Source: Shewanella sp. SNU WT4 (GTDB lineage Bacteria; Pseudomonadota; Gammaproteobacteria; Enterobacterales; Shewanellaceae). From it: a stretch of DNA of 64,000 nt. Shown piece after piece: positions 18,513 through 28,147 of the stretch. Both the position numbers and the translations under genes were made by a program. The notes below the pieces were generated by a model. The model had not been told where the DNA came from. It worked only from the letters and a program-made list of their open reading frames with translations, and did not search any database. The stretch spans positions 2,480,001 to 2,544,000 of the forward strand of contig NZ_CP041151.1 of assembly GCF_006494715.1 (NCBI RefSeq), given 5' to 3'. Position 1 is the first letter of the stretch. Every line of letters starts with the position of its first letter.

Positions 18513-18663
18513 AGGTAGACCTCTTAAAAATCATAATACTAGCCTTATCCTTGTTGTCTTATTGGTAAGTACCTTAATCCGTGCTTGCCGTGGCAAGCTG
18601 TACTTTGCGGTTAAGCCGTTAGTTGTGGCATATTGGCGACACCTTTTTTGAGGAAGACCCATT

Positions 18664-19428
18664 ATGCTAACGCTTACCCCCATTGCTGCACTCTCAGATA
18701 ATTACATTTGGTGGCTACATAACTCAAGTGAACAACTCAATTATGTGGTTGACCCAAGCACAGCCACTGAAGTCATTGAGCAACTATCACAAGGTGGCCA
18801 AGTGCTGCACGGCATTTTAATCACTCATCATCATTGGGACCATACCGGCGGTATTGACGCCTTACTGGAATATTATGGCGATATTCCTGTTTATGGCCCA
18901 AGCCCTAGTGTTGCCAGTGTGACGCATCCCATCACAGCAGGTACTTATGCATTAGCTGGGCTTGGTGATGTGACAGTTTTTGCCATTCCGGGTCACACCT
19001 TAGACCACCTAGCCTACTATTTTGCGCCATTTCTATTTTGTGGTGACACACTTTTTAGCGGTGGCTGTGGACGTTTATTTGAAGGCACTGCCGAGCAAAT
19101 GGTGCAATCTCTTAGCCAACTTCAGGCCTTACCTGATGATACCTTAGTGTGCTGCGCCCATGAATATACCTTAGCAAATCTTAAATTTGCTATGGCCGTT
19201 GAGCCTGATAACCAAGAATTAATTGATTATCAGCAATGGGTTATTGCTCAAAGAGACGCAGGACGCATTACTTTACCCAGCACGATAGCCAGAGAGAAGG
19301 CTATCAATCCATTTTTGCGCTGTCATAAAACCAACATTCAACAAACAATTCTCACACACCAAACACAAGTATCTGATGGAAATGTGAGCTACTTTGCCCT
19401 TTTGCGCCAATGGAAAGACAAGTTCTAA
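18664..19428 (+). CDS. gloB: Hydroxyacylglutathione hydrolase (glyoxalase II)
   Basis: This 254-residue metallo-beta-lactamase-fold enzyme hydrolyses S-lactoylglutathione to lactate and glutathione, the second step of methylglyoxal detoxification. The binuclear metal site THHHWDH is at residues 54-60. Further ligands are in IPGHTLDH and FCGDTLFSGGCGRLFEG, and CCAHEYT completes the site. The C-terminal glyoxalase II domain (NPFLRC) is present, so the length is normal. ATG follows AGGAAGA. Divergent from yafS. Confidence 0.95.
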   Translation: MLTLTPIAALSDNYIWWLHNSSEQLNYVVDPSTATEVIEQLSQGGQVLHGILITHHHWDHTGGIDALLEYYGDIPVYGPSPSVASVTHPITAGTYALAGLGDVTVFAIPGHTLDHLAYYFAPFLFCGDTLFSGGCGRLFEGTAEQMVQSLSQLQALPDDTLVCCAHEYTLANLKFAMAVEPDNQELIDYQQWVIAQRDAGRITLPSTIAREKAINPFLRCHKTNIQQTILTHQTQVSDGNVSYFALLRQWKDKF

Positions 19429-19525
19429 AAATTACTATACTATGCCCCCCTCTTCAGTAACAAGGAAACACAGAAGAAACACTTAACTTATTGAAAAGTA
19501 GTAGATTAGAGGAAAGCTCCTGTAC

Positions 19526-21082
19526 ATGCGCCTATCAAAAATTATGTTAGTAGTGGGAATTGCCCTGCTCACTGGCTGTCAATCATTCGACAACACAGAA
19601 GCTGAGCTGCCACAGGCGAAAGTCACTAGAGCACCAGTTACGCCAGAAGAAATTATCGTAGAAACCACGCCAGAACCGGTTGTTATCACGGATGTATGGC
19701 AACGAGTGCGTGAGCAACTTGATTTTCCGATCCCAGATGAAAAACTGGTGAATCAATATCGTGATTGGTATATCAAACATCCTGAGCATTTAGCTACAAT
19801 CTCAGAGCGTGCCAGTCCATTTATGTTCATGATTGTTGAACAATTAGAACAAAGAAATTTACCCATGGAATTGGCGTTACTGCCAATTGTCGAAAGTGCA
19901 TTTGATCCTTTCGCCTACTCCCATGGTGCGGCCTCAGGTTTGTGGCAGTTTACTTCACCTATGGCTAAGCATTTTGGCTTGTCAATGAATTGGTGGTATG
20001 ACGGTCGTCGTGACGTGCCAGCGGCCACTACCGCAGCCTTAGATATGCTTGAGTATCTTCATGGTAAGACTCATAACAACTGGTTATATGCTATTGCCGC
20101 ATACAACACAGGTGAAGGTCGCGTACTCAATGCCGTTAAGCGTAATCGCGCTAAAGGCCAATCGACTGACTTTTTCTCGCTGAGTTTACCGCGAGAAACT
20201 GAGCGTTATGTGCCGCAGTTACTCGCATTAGCCGACGTGATTAAAAATGCTGACAAATATGGCATTAAATTAACACCGATTGCTAATGAACCTGTGCTTG
20301 AAGTGATTGATGTAGGTAGTCAAATTGATTTAGCGTTTGCCGCCGATCTTGCCGATATGTCAATTAGCGAGCTGCACAAGTTAAACCCAGGCTATAACCG
20401 CTGGGCAACGGCGCCCGAGGGTCCACATACTTTAGTGATCCCAGTGGAAAAGTCTGATGCCTTTAAACTGGCATTAAATGACACTGAGTCGACTGAACGC
20501 CTAAATTGGTTACGTTATAAAATTAAGGCCGGTGATAGTTTAGGCATGATTGCCAAAAAGTATCACACTAGCGTTGATGTTATTCGCTCAGTAAACAATA
20601 TCAAAGGCAACAGCATAGTCGATGGTCGCCATTTGTTGTTACCTGTGGCGGCTAAATCGCCTGAACTGTATTCATTCTCAGCCGATCAGCGTTTAAAGTC
20701 GAAGCAATCGACAAAACGCGCGAACTATAAGCAAGAATATACAGTCAAAGCCGGTGATTCTTTTTGGAAAATCGCCAACAAGCACAACACTAGCGTCGCT
20801 AAACTGGCAAGCTGGAATGGCATGGCACCGAAAGATGCCTTACGTCCAGGTAAAAAGTTAGTGATTTGGACCAATAAGGTAAGCCAGCAGCAAAGCGATA
20901 GCGCTGTGATGCGCACAGTAAATTACAAAGTAAAAAGCGGTGATTCACTGGCTAAAATTGCCAGTAAATTCAACGTTACTGTGAGCGAGCTGACTCGTTG
21001 GAATAATTTGCAGAATAAGAAGTATCTGCAACCTGGTCAAATGCTAAAGCTACATGTTGATGTGACTAAGATGAGTGTCTAA
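19526..21082 (+). CDS. mltD: Membrane-bound lytic murein transglycosylase D
   Basis: A 518-residue lipoprotein that cleaves peptidoglycan glycan strands to 1,6-anhydromuropeptides. The lipobox LTGC puts the lipidated cysteine at residue 18. The SLT catalytic domain spans about 95-240, with the catalytic glutamate at Glu123 in PIVESAFDP, then HGAASGLWQF and AIAAYNTGEG. Three LysM repeats bind glycan, starting near residues 330, 405 and 467 (each Y-K/T-V/I-K-x-GDS). E. coli MltD has two LysM repeats, so this one is longer. gloB upstream agrees with the E. coli order. A strong terminator follows. Confidence 0.94.
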   Translation: MRLSKIMLVVGIALLTGCQSFDNTEAELPQAKVTRAPVTPEEIIVETTPEPVVITDVWQRVREQLDFPIPDEKLVNQYRDWYIKHPEHLATISERASPFMFMIVEQLEQRNLPMELALLPIVESAFDPFAYSHGAASGLWQFTSPMAKHFGLSMNWWYDGRRDVPAATTAALDMLEYLHGKTHNNWLYAIAAYNTGEGRVLNAVKRNRAKGQSTDFFSLSLPRETERYVPQLLALADVIKNADKYGIKLTPIANEPVLEVIDVGSQIDLAFAADLADMSISELHKLNPGYNRWATAPEGPHTLVIPVEKSDAFKLALNDTESTERLNWLRYKIKAGDSLGMIAKKYHTSVDVIRSVNNIKGNSIVDGRHLLLPVAAKSPELYSFSADQRLKSKQSTKRANYKQEYTVKAGDSFWKIANKHNTSVAKLASWNGMAPKDALRPGKKLVIWTNKVSQQQSDSAVMRTVNYKVKSGDSLAKIASKFNVTVSELTRWNNLQNKKYLQPGQMLKLHVDVTKMSV

Positions 21083-21111
21083 TCCTATTGGGATGTCACA
21101 GATACAGTACT

Positions 21112-21141
21112 AAAAAAACGGGGCCTCAGGCCCCGTTTTTG
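21112..21141. terminator. Bidirectional terminator after mltD
   Basis: The GC-rich stem CGGGGCC / GGCCCCG (21119-21125, 21129-21135) has a TCA loop with A and T runs on either side. It serves mltD and the convergent lipoprotein gene. Confidence 0.88.
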
Positions 21142-21188
21142 TTGGTGTTGTTAATTTTTTAAACCGTGTAATTGATTACTGGCCGCAA

Positions 21189-21695
21189 CTATTCAATCTT
21201 AACTCGAGTCACCGCCATAGCGGCATCCCCCGTTGTGACTAAACGGCCATTAAAGCTGGCTTGCCACTGCATTCCAGGTTTTGCCTTAGCTAACACCTCT
21301 GCGGGCACAGTAAACTTAACTTCGCGTACGCCGCCTGCGGCCACCGTTGATTCACGCATCGCTTGGGTAAACATATAGCTTTCTGACCAGCGCCACAGCA
21401 CTTGGCCATTGGCCGCCACTAAGGCCAAATCACCATTTTGCCCCGAATTAAAACTCAAATACACTGGGCTTGCGGTAGGATTCGTGACTGTCAGCACCCA
21501 AGTATCTGCCTCTTGAGTTAACGCCCCCTGCAAAACACCTAAGTTCATACTTGCCTCATCTTGTAAGCGACTGCCTTGATGCCCCCCCAAGTGATGCCCA
21601 GAAGAGGCAGGATGGACGCCAGCACACGCATTGATGCTCATAGCTATCGCGGCGACTCCAGCTACGTTAATCATTACCGCTAACCCAGTTTTCAT
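21189..21695 (-). CDS. Exported BsuPI-like domain protein
   Basis: A 168-residue protein with an N-terminal hydrophobic segment and a possible lipobox-like SINAC at residues 20-24, so probably exported and possibly lipidated. Residues about 50-165 resemble the intracellular proteinase inhibitor BsuPI fold: WVLTVTNPTASPVYLSFNSGQ, a WRWSESYMF segment and a closing VKFTVP strand. This fold occurs in many bacterial periplasmic proteins of unknown role. Its ATG overlaps the stop of the upstream asmA-like gene (TAATG), so they are translationally coupled. That suggests an envelope job, but no function is established. Confidence 0.7.
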   Translation of the reverse strand: MKTGLAVMINVAGVAAIAMSINACAGVHPASSGHHLGGHQGSRLQDEASMNLGVLQGALTQEADTWVLTVTNPTASPVYLSFNSGQNGDLALVAANGQVLWRWSESYMFTQAMRESTVAAGGVREVKFTVPAEVLAKAKPGMQWQASFNGRLVTTGDAAMAVTRVKIE

Positions 21696-23572
21696 TAAAA
21701 GACTCCAAGTTTATCGAGTAACTTATTTTTAAGCTTATCTTCAACCTTTTTAACTTCATCTTTCACTTTATTGTTTAATAACGCCTTAGTATCTAAAGCA
21801 AATTTAGGCTCAGTAAAGGTGCCAGTAATAAGTAATGGAATGCTGATACCCGAGAGTTCATCATTGCTGCCCTGTCCTTTGAGGCTGCTAACCACTTTAG
21901 TGGTTAACTGATAATGCAAACTTTCATTAATGATATTGGCATCGCCTTGGCCGCTTACGCGAATAAGTGGCGACTGCAACAGTAAATCTGGATTATTGGC
22001 TATGCCATTAGCTAAGGTAAAGCTGCCCGCTAAGCTCGAAAAGTCGGTTTTCTTTTCAGCCTCCTGGGTTTGCAAATCGCCTTTAAGTGCCGCTTGCGCT
22101 TCACGGATCATGTGCGGAATGTTAACGCCATAAAGTGAGCCATCAGTAAATTCAAACTTACCTTTAGCTTGCAGATTTTTCTTTAAATTATCTGGAATTA
22201 AACTGCGGCCATGGCCAGATACTTCAAAGGCAGTCGCGCCCGCTAATAAATCAATATCCGCAAGCTCAGTTAATAACGGCCGAATTTGTACGCCAGTTAA
22301 TTGCTGAGAAAAGCGATAACTTGGCACAGACTCACGGCCATCAAGACTAGCATTCATGCTAAATTGACCTTGATATAATTGCGCGGTAAGCGACGTTAAA
22401 TTCGCCACGCCCTTATTAATATGTGCCTCTAACTGCCATGCACCAGTCGTGAACTTATCTAGGGTTAAGCCCGCGATACTGACACTGGTTTTAACATCGA
22501 TATTGTTAAGCCCACTTAAATCTGGCTCGCTCACCACCTTAGACTTAGCGCTAGCATTGTCACTATTAGCAGCACTTCCTGCGTCATTAGTCGCGCCGTC
22601 GGTTACAGGTATCCAAGGGGTGAGATTAATCGCATCAAACTTGAAATTAGATACAATTTTAGGCACGGCCTTGGCGTAGTTAACGGCGACTTTACCCTGA
22701 CCATTAATATTGTTGGCCACCAGCTTGGTTAACACCATATCTAACTGCTTAGCGTTTAAATCGACTGCTATATCTGTTACTAAATTAGTCTTAAGTTCGC
22801 CATTAGGTATGCCTGCGCCCACCAGCACAGTTTGAATATCAAGCTCACTAATTCGCGCTAGGCTGTAATCTTGGTTGACCCACACTTTACCATTAGCGTT
22901 TGAGGTGACTTTCATATCTGGCATATCAGCACTAAAGGCTAAGCTGATAGGCGTAGCGACTTCAGGAATAAAATGCCCCAAGGTAAAGTTATCTAAGCTA
23001 AACACTTGCTGGCTATTATCTTTTTGATTAATCATATTAATCTTGGTATTAGCGATACTAATACCACCAATTTCAAGACTCGCCATGGAAATACCCGATG
23101 TTGGTCCAGCATTTTCTACATCAGCTTTTTCGGTGGCTGCTTTTTCGGTAGCAGTGTTGTCAGTGCTGGTGTCAGTCGCGCCGTCGCCCAAGCCACTAAA
23201 ACTAGTTTGGCCATTTTTAGCCGTCACTAGGTTAGCGGTTAAACCATCAACACGAATTTCAGCAATTTGAATGCTTTTACTAAATAGCGGCATAAGCGCT
23301 ACTGCAACGGTTGCTTCCTGAATTTGCACCATGGGCTCACTGGACAAACCTTTAGGGTTAGCAAAACTCACCCCACCTAGGCGAATGCCGACATCTGGAT
23401 AAAAACTCCAACGTAAATCATCCGCAATCGTTAATTGTCGACCGGTAGCCTTTTCAACTTCGGCGGTTAACTGCCCCTTGTAATCATTAATATTGAAGAA
23501 AACACTCAGATAAATCACAGGCACCAATATGATAATGGCGACTATGACCAACAACCATTTAAGCAGTTTCAT
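21695..23572 (-). CDS. AsmA-family inner-membrane-anchored protein
   Basis: A 625-residue protein with one N-terminal membrane anchor (LLKWLLVIVAIIILVPVIYLSVFF) and a long periplasmic part. The AsmA signature after the anchor is visible (NDYKGQLTAEVEKATGRQL, then LRWSFYPDVGIRLGGVSFANP), and the C-terminal AsmA_2 part contains SLYGVNIPHMIREAQAALKG. An Ala/Thr/Glu-rich low-complexity linker sits near 150-180. AsmA-like proteins are linked to phospholipid transport and outer-membrane homeostasis. The start follows AGGGAGTGAG. It is co-transcribed with the BsuPI-like gene. It is distinct from tamB further along, although both belong to the AsmA-like superfamily. Confidence 0.87.
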   Translation of the reverse strand: MKLLKWLLVIVAIIILVPVIYLSVFFNINDYKGQLTAEVEKATGRQLTIADDLRWSFYPDVGIRLGGVSFANPKGLSSEPMVQIQEATVAVALMPLFSKSIQIAEIRVDGLTANLVTAKNGQTSFSGLGDGATDTSTDNTATEKAATEKADVENAGPTSGISMASLEIGGISIANTKINMINQKDNSQQVFSLDNFTLGHFIPEVATPISLAFSADMPDMKVTSNANGKVWVNQDYSLARISELDIQTVLVGAGIPNGELKTNLVTDIAVDLNAKQLDMVLTKLVANNINGQGKVAVNYAKAVPKIVSNFKFDAINLTPWIPVTDGATNDAGSAANSDNASAKSKVVSEPDLSGLNNIDVKTSVSIAGLTLDKFTTGAWQLEAHINKGVANLTSLTAQLYQGQFSMNASLDGRESVPSYRFSQQLTGVQIRPLLTELADIDLLAGATAFEVSGHGRSLIPDNLKKNLQAKGKFEFTDGSLYGVNIPHMIREAQAALKGDLQTQEAEKKTDFSSLAGSFTLANGIANNPDLLLQSPLIRVSGQGDANIINESLHYQLTTKVVSSLKGQGSNDELSGISIPLLITGTFTEPKFALDTKALLNNKVKDEVKKVEDKLKNKLLDKLGVF

Positions 23573-23601
23573 AACTCACTCCCTGATAAAAAGAAAATAA
23601 C

Positions 23602-23629
23602 GCTTGAGTTTAGCTGAATTAACTCAAGC
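23602..23629 (-). terminator. Probable terminator overlapping the rraA stop
   Basis: On the minus strand, a 9-bp stem GCTTGAGTT / AACTCAAGC with a 10-base loop is followed by GTTATTTTCTTTTT. The stem includes the last codons of rraA. Confidence 0.6.
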
Positions 23630-24104
23630 TAAGCGGTTGGTTGCAGATTAATATTCCATTAGGATCTGCGTATAAATACATACCTGGGCGAATAAGAATA
23701 TTCTCAATCGTGACATCAACATTGATGTCACCCTTGCCTAATTTCTCGGTTTTTATAGGGCATGCTGCTAGCGCGCACACCCCTAAGGTTAACCCTGAAA
23801 TCGCCACCACATCACGCACGGCGCCATAAATCACAATCCCGGCCCAGCCTTGCTCCGTCGCATTAGCCGCTATCATGTCACCCAATAACGCGCGGCGCAG
23901 CGAACCTTGTCCATCAACCACTAATACGCGGCCAAGACCTGGGGTTGCCAATAATTGTTTAACCATAGAATTATCTTCAAAGCATTTCACTGTGACTATT
24001 TCACCGCTGAAATTTTTGCTACCACCGAAATGCTGAAATATAGGCGGCAAAACAGTCACTGAATTTGGATACTTATCGCAAAGATCTGGCAGAAGATCGT
24101 ACAT
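23619..24104 (-). CDS. rraA: Regulator of ribonuclease activity A
   Basis: A 161-residue RraA-fold protein, equal in length to E. coli RraA (161 aa), which binds RNase E and inhibits its processing of RNAs. Shared segments are FGGSKNFSGEIVTVKCFEDN, GRVLVVDGQGSLRRALLGD and GWAGIVIYGAVRDV. I choose ATG at 24104 (MYDLLPDLCDKYPN), which aligns with the E. coli start; an upstream in-frame start at 24143 would add 13 unsupported residues. The fold is shared with HMG/CHA aldolases, but the close match to RraA makes that less likely. It is a single-gene unit divergent from the small unknown gene at 24340. Confidence 0.92.
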   Translation of the reverse strand: MYDLLPDLCDKYPNSVTVLPPIFQHFGGSKNFSGEIVTVKCFEDNSMVKQLLATPGLGRVLVVDGQGSLRRALLGDMIAANATEQGWAGIVIYGAVRDVVAISGLTLGVCALAACPIKTEKLGKGDINVDVTIENILIRPGMYLYADPNGILICNQPLSLS

Positions 24105-24339
24105 GGTCGCCCTCACACAAATTAACAAACAAGACGCAACCAATGTAACAAAAGCAAAACATGAGGAGCAAGTAATAAGTCGTTAATACCAATAAAATTC
24201 TTGAGCATCGAAGAATTACGTTTATAATGAAATTGAAATAAGCTCTTAATACCTATTTTTTGCCTAAGTTAATATTCTTACTTTTAATAAATAGGTAACT
24301 AGATACTCTGTTCAACAGTACCCGCATTATTGGAATTGT

Positions 24340-24654
24340 ATGTCTAACAAATTTGATTTACAGCGTGCCTTAGATGCACTTGATGAATATGGCTATGACA
24401 AAAAACACTCAACGGATCTTGAGCAAGCGCGCACTAAGCCTCAAATGGAAAAATACATTAACAATCTAGACTACAGTCTTAAACGCCTGCAGTTACTCCA
24501 GCAAGTCGTTAATGAAGCCGTCGATAATAAAATTAATGCCCAGAAGCAAATCGAGCAAGTACAAACATTTAAAACTAAAATAATTAATCTATCGCGTGAA
24601 TGGAATATGTCATATCAAGATGTGCTTGCACTCTTAGCGACCCGCAGTAAGTAA
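24340..24654 (+). CDS. Small conserved-looking helical protein of unknown function
   Basis: A 104-residue protein I do not recognise. It is hydrophilic and almost wholly helical in appearance, with a coiled-coil-like centre (LDYSLKRLQLLQQVVNEAVDNKINAQKQIEQVQTF, heptad-like leucines and valines) and a C-terminal SREWNMSYQDVLALL segment that could form a short helical motif. It has no signal peptide, membrane span or cysteine. The gene is flanked by an A/T-rich leader and a strong terminator of its own, so it is a monocistronic unit, which favours a real gene. Coiled-coil adaptor or nucleoid-associated roles are only guesses. Confidence 0.72.
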   Translation: MSNKFDLQRALDALDEYGYDKKHSTDLEQARTKPQMEKYINNLDYSLKRLQLLQQVVNEAVDNKINAQKQIEQVQTFKTKIINLSREWNMSYQDVLALLATRSK

Positions 24655-24711
24655 TTATGGCGTCAATGATTCAACGGTAATAAATTAATCCGCAATCATT
24701 CAAGTGTAACA

Positions 24712-24746
24712 AAAAAATCACGCAGCTAATATCTGCGTGATTTTTT
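24712..24746. terminator. Terminator after the small unknown gene
   Basis: A 14-bp perfect stem (AAAAAATCACGCAG / CTGCGTGATTTTTT) with a 7-base loop works on both strands, between the small gene and msrQ. Confidence 0.88.
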
Positions 24747-24818
24747 ATCTCTATTTTAAGGCTATTGTTAGTGCCTTATTATTCACCTTGTATGACTTAT
24801 CGCTTGTGTAGACTTTGC

Positions 24819-25427
24819 TTAAACCTTGCTTAATATCGCAATCCCAGGTTTGGTCCTGATGGCGAGCAGCAAGAGTATGGCAAGTAAGTACCACAAGGGC
24901 TCTTGCCAGCCCGATTTAAGCGACCAATAGAAATGCCACACAGCCAGTAAGGCCACTAAATAAATACTGTTATGTAACGACTGCCAACGCCGCCCCATTT
25001 TTGTCTTAAGAGCGCTCACTGAAGTTATGGCTAATGCCAATAACAATAACCAGTTAACCACACCTAATAAGATGTAAGGTCTTGAAAGTACTTCATCAAA
25101 AAATAGGCGCCAATCAAATAATAAATCAAGACTAATGAAGGCTAATACATGCAAACTCGCATAAAAAAATACATATAAACCAAGCAAACGCCTAACATTC
25201 ATTAATGCCGCAAACTTTAATCGCTTCGCCAACGGACTAATCAATAAGGTAACAATTAAACAGTTAAGCGCGCCAATACCAGTAAAGTGGATAATATATT
25301 CCACTGGATCGCCGCCGGCATTATTAGTCGCGACTTGCAGCATTAATAACGCGATAGGAATAATAGCAATAAGGTGCAAGGTAATTTTTAAGCAGAGCAA
25401 CTGCTGATAAGACAATCTCACCGCCAT
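24819..25427 (-). CDS. msrQ: MsrPQ heme-binding membrane subunit MsrQ
   Basis: A 202-residue integral membrane protein with about six spans, of the YedZ/ferric reductase-like fold. It passes electrons from the quinone pool through heme to MsrP. Typical features are the GDPVEYIIHFTGIGALNCL start region and VRRLLGLYVFFYASLHVLAFISLD with a candidate heme histidine, then a second His near LHNSIYLVALLAVWHFYWS. I choose ATG at 25427, which overlaps the msrP stop as ATGA; a TTG one codon upstream is also open. It forms an operon with msrP. Confidence 0.92.
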   Translation of the reverse strand: MAVRLSYQQLLCLKITLHLIAIIPIALLMLQVATNNAGGDPVEYIIHFTGIGALNCLIVTLLISPLAKRLKFAALMNVRRLLGLYVFFYASLHVLAFISLDLLFDWRLFFDEVLSRPYILLGVVNWLLLLALAITSVSALKTKMGRRWQSLHNSIYLVALLAVWHFYWSLKSGWQEPLWYLLAILLLLAIRTKPGIAILSKV

Positions 25428-26455
25428 CAATAAAACCTCGATAAATCCATGTTGGCATAAATATCAGCCACTTGTTCTTGATAGCCATTAAACATCTGGG
25501 TCGCTATGCGCTTAGCACCAAATATTCCACCTTCAGTAATACGTCTTTCACTGCCTTGAGACCAGCGCGGATGATCGACATTAGGATTCACATTAGCAAA
25601 AAAACCATATTCATCAGGTGCTAACTGGCTCCACGTGGTAGGTGGTTGACTTGAAGTCACCCGAATTTTCACAATAGATTTAATACTCTTAAAGCCATAC
25701 TTCCACGGCACGATTAAGCGAATAGGCGCGCCATTTTGTGGCGCTAAAGTATTACCATATAAGCCTAACGATAATAAGGTTAATGGATTCATGGCTTCAG
25801 CGAGTGTTAGCCCTTCAACATAGGGGTAATCTATGCCGCCGCCCAGAGCCCTATCTTGTTGACCTGGCATTTGCTTGGGATCATACAAGGTTTCAAACGC
25901 CACATATTTGGCATTGGCATTTGGCGCCGCCGCGGCAAGCACATCCGCCAGTGGAATACCAATCCAAGGAATGACCATGGACCAAGCTTCTACGCAGCGC
26001 AGTCGATAAATTCGCTCTTCTAGACCAAAACGTTTAATGAGCTCATCAATATCAAATGTCAGGGGCTTATCCACCTCCCCTTCAATCACTATTTGCCAAG
26101 GGGTAGTAATAAGCCCTTGGCTATTTTGCTGCGGGTCAGTTTTATTGGTGCCAAATTCATAAAAGTTATTGTGGGAAATGACTTTATCAAAGGGCGTCAG
26201 AATTTCATTTGACTCAGCACTTTTGACGTATTGCAACTGCTTGAGTATCGCGGGCGGCGCATTATCTTTACCTGTAAACGCATCAAATAGTCCAGCATGC
26301 ACAGAGGGAGAAACACTGCTAGCGAGCGCGCCAAAGCCTAAGGCTTTAATTATGCTACGTCTTTGATTAAATACGGCTTCTGGTGTCACTTCATTTTCTG
26401 ATAGTTGCCAACTATTGCGTTTAACTATGCCCGGTATAAATCGAGTTGTTGTCAT
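25427..26455 (-). CDS. msrP: Protein-methionine-sulfoxide reductase catalytic subunit MsrP
   Basis: A 342-residue periplasmic molybdopterin enzyme that reduces oxidised methionine in proteins. A twin-arginine signal ([12 protein letters not shown], residues about 31-42, cleavage near VHA) shows Tat export of the folded protein. The molybdenum-ligand cysteine is Cys154 in LRCVEAWSM, the YedY motif. The C-terminal half includes [21 protein letters not shown]. The N-terminal extension before the RR motif (about 30 residues) is normal for this group. It is followed directly by msrQ. This is the first of two sulfite-oxidase-fold Mo enzymes in the window. Confidence 0.95.
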   Translation of the reverse strand: MTTTRFIPGIVKRNSWQLSENEVTPEAVFNQRRSIIKALGFGALASSVSPSVHAGLFDAFTGKDNAPPAILKQLQYVKSAESNEILTPFDKVISHNNFYEFGTNKTDPQQNSQGLITTPWQIVIEGEVDKPLTFDIDELIKRFGLEERIYRLRCVEAWSMVIPWIGIPLADVLAAAAPNANAKYVAFETLYDPKQMPGQQDRALGGGIDYPYVEGLTLAEAMNPLTLLSLGLYGNTLAPQNGAPIRLIVPWKYGFKSIKSIVKIRVTSSQPPTTWSQLAPDEYGFFANVNPNVDHPRWSQGSERRITEGGIFGAKRIATQMFNGYQEQVADIYANMDLSRFY

Positions 26456-26641
26456 AAAACATCCTATTTAGTGGCGCCATTAGCAACCACAGTTATCACG
26501 ATTAACTGCACCTAGCGAGTAGACAGGCAAACTCATGACAAAATTTCCTGCTTAAATAATTGGCAACCACACCTGCGCTACTTGCCGCTAAGCTCATGAA
26601 ATGACACTCTAGACACATTTTTAACCTCTTTGGTCTTTTTC

Positions 26642-28123
26642 ATGGATTTTTTGTCTTTTTTTAGCTTACCGCAATGGATTGTTATCTGCGCCTTAAGCTT
26701 GGTCAGCCTGATGTTAGGCGCTTTGTTTAATCAAAAGAAAACTCGCAGCCATTGGCAAGCCATGACAGATCAATTAACCTTTGAGCAACAACAGGTCAAT
26801 CAGCAGCTACAACAAGAATTAGATCAAGCAGATACTCAAGTTGATTCACTGCAACAGCAAGCAATGCAACAGAGGCTGCAATTAGATCAATTATTGGGGG
26901 AATTGGGCAATCAGCGTGCCAAAGCCGACCAAGTGCCGCAATTACAACAAAGCTTGAGTGACAAAGATTATAAGCTTGATGAAATTCGCTTAGCCTTATC
27001 TAAGCAATACGCTGAAAATCAGCGTTTAATGGCGCAGTCTACTGCCGAAAAACAAGCCCTTAATGACAAAATTGCCTTACTTGAAAGCGCCGAACTGCGA
27101 TTAAAAGAGCAATTTGAGCAACTCGCTCATCGCATCTTTGAAGAGCGCAGTGATAAGTTAACCGAGCAAAATGCCAGTCATATGGGGCATATCTTGGCGC
27201 CATTAAAGCAACAGTTAGAAGGCTTTAGGCAACAAATTAATGAATCCTACCAGCATGAACAAAGTGAGCGCTCAGCCCTAAAGCATGAGCTTAACCAATT
27301 GGCGCAGCTGAATCTTAAGATGAGCCAAGATGCGATTAACTTAACCCGCGCGCTTAAAGGCGATAATAAGCAGCAAGGCAATTGGGGCGAAGTGATTTTA
27401 GAGCGGGTCTTGTCTGAAAGCGGTTTGCGTGAAGGCCATGAATACGACACCCAAACGGATTTAAAAAACGATCAAGGCCAAAGATTTAAGCCTGACGTGA
27501 TAGTGCATTTGCCCCAGCAAAAAGATATTGTTATTGATGCAAAAATGTCACTGGTGGCCTATGAGCGTTACTTTAATAGTGATGATGAGTTAGTGCAGCA
27601 ACAGGCGCTAAAAGAGCATTTATTGTCGATGCGCCAACATATTCGCGGCTTAAGTCAAAAAGACTATCAGTTGCTGCATGGCATCAAAACCTTAGATTAT
27701 GTGTTGATGTTTATTCCGGTGGAACCTGCGTTTTTATTAGCACTGGATAAAGATCCGAGTATTATTAATTTCGCGTTAGATCATAATATTATGTTAGTCA
27801 GTCCCACCAACTTATTAGTGGCGCTGCGCACGATTCAAAATATTTGGCGCTATGAATACCAAAATCAACATGCGCAGCAAATTGCCAAGCAAGCTGGGCG
27901 AATCCACGATAAATTATGTGGTTATGTAGAAGAAATGGATAAATTGGGGCGTACCTTAGACACGGCTCAAAAAAGTTATCAAAATGCCATGAGCAAATTA
28001 TCGACAGGTAAAGGCAACTTAATTCGCCAAGCTCACCAAATGCAGCAATTAGGGGTAGATACCAGTAAACAGCTCGACCGTCACTTGCTTGAAAAAGCAT
28101 TACAACAGGCCAATGAATCATAA
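26642..28123 (+). CDS. rmuC: DNA recombination protein RmuC
   Basis: A 493-residue RmuC-family protein. An N-terminal membrane span (LPQWIVICALSLVSLMLGAL) is followed by a long glutamine-rich coiled coil (residues about 35-210) and the RmuC nuclease-like domain (GNWGEVILERVLSESGLREG, then DVIVHLPQQKDIVIDAKMSL). Family members limit inversions between short repeats; the biochemical activity is predicted nuclease. ATG at 26642 is preferred; a TTG at 26630 would add four residues and neither has a strong ribosome site. It ends 24 bases before slt. Confidence 0.9.
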   Translation: MDFLSFFSLPQWIVICALSLVSLMLGALFNQKKTRSHWQAMTDQLTFEQQQVNQQLQQELDQADTQVDSLQQQAMQQRLQLDQLLGELGNQRAKADQVPQLQQSLSDKDYKLDEIRLALSKQYAENQRLMAQSTAEKQALNDKIALLESAELRLKEQFEQLAHRIFEERSDKLTEQNASHMGHILAPLKQQLEGFRQQINESYQHEQSERSALKHELNQLAQLNLKMSQDAINLTRALKGDNKQQGNWGEVILERVLSESGLREGHEYDTQTDLKNDQGQRFKPDVIVHLPQQKDIVIDAKMSLVAYERYFNSDDELVQQQALKEHLLSMRQHIRGLSQKDYQLLHGIKTLDYVLMFIPVEPAFLLALDKDPSIINFALDHNIMLVSPTNLLVALRTIQNIWRYEYQNQHAQQIAKQAGRIHDKLCGYVEEMDKLGRTLDTAQKSYQNAMSKLSTGKGNLIRQAHQMQQLGVDTSKQLDRHLLEKALQQANES

Positions 28124-28147
28124 TCAGCCACACAGGGAGGTGACACT

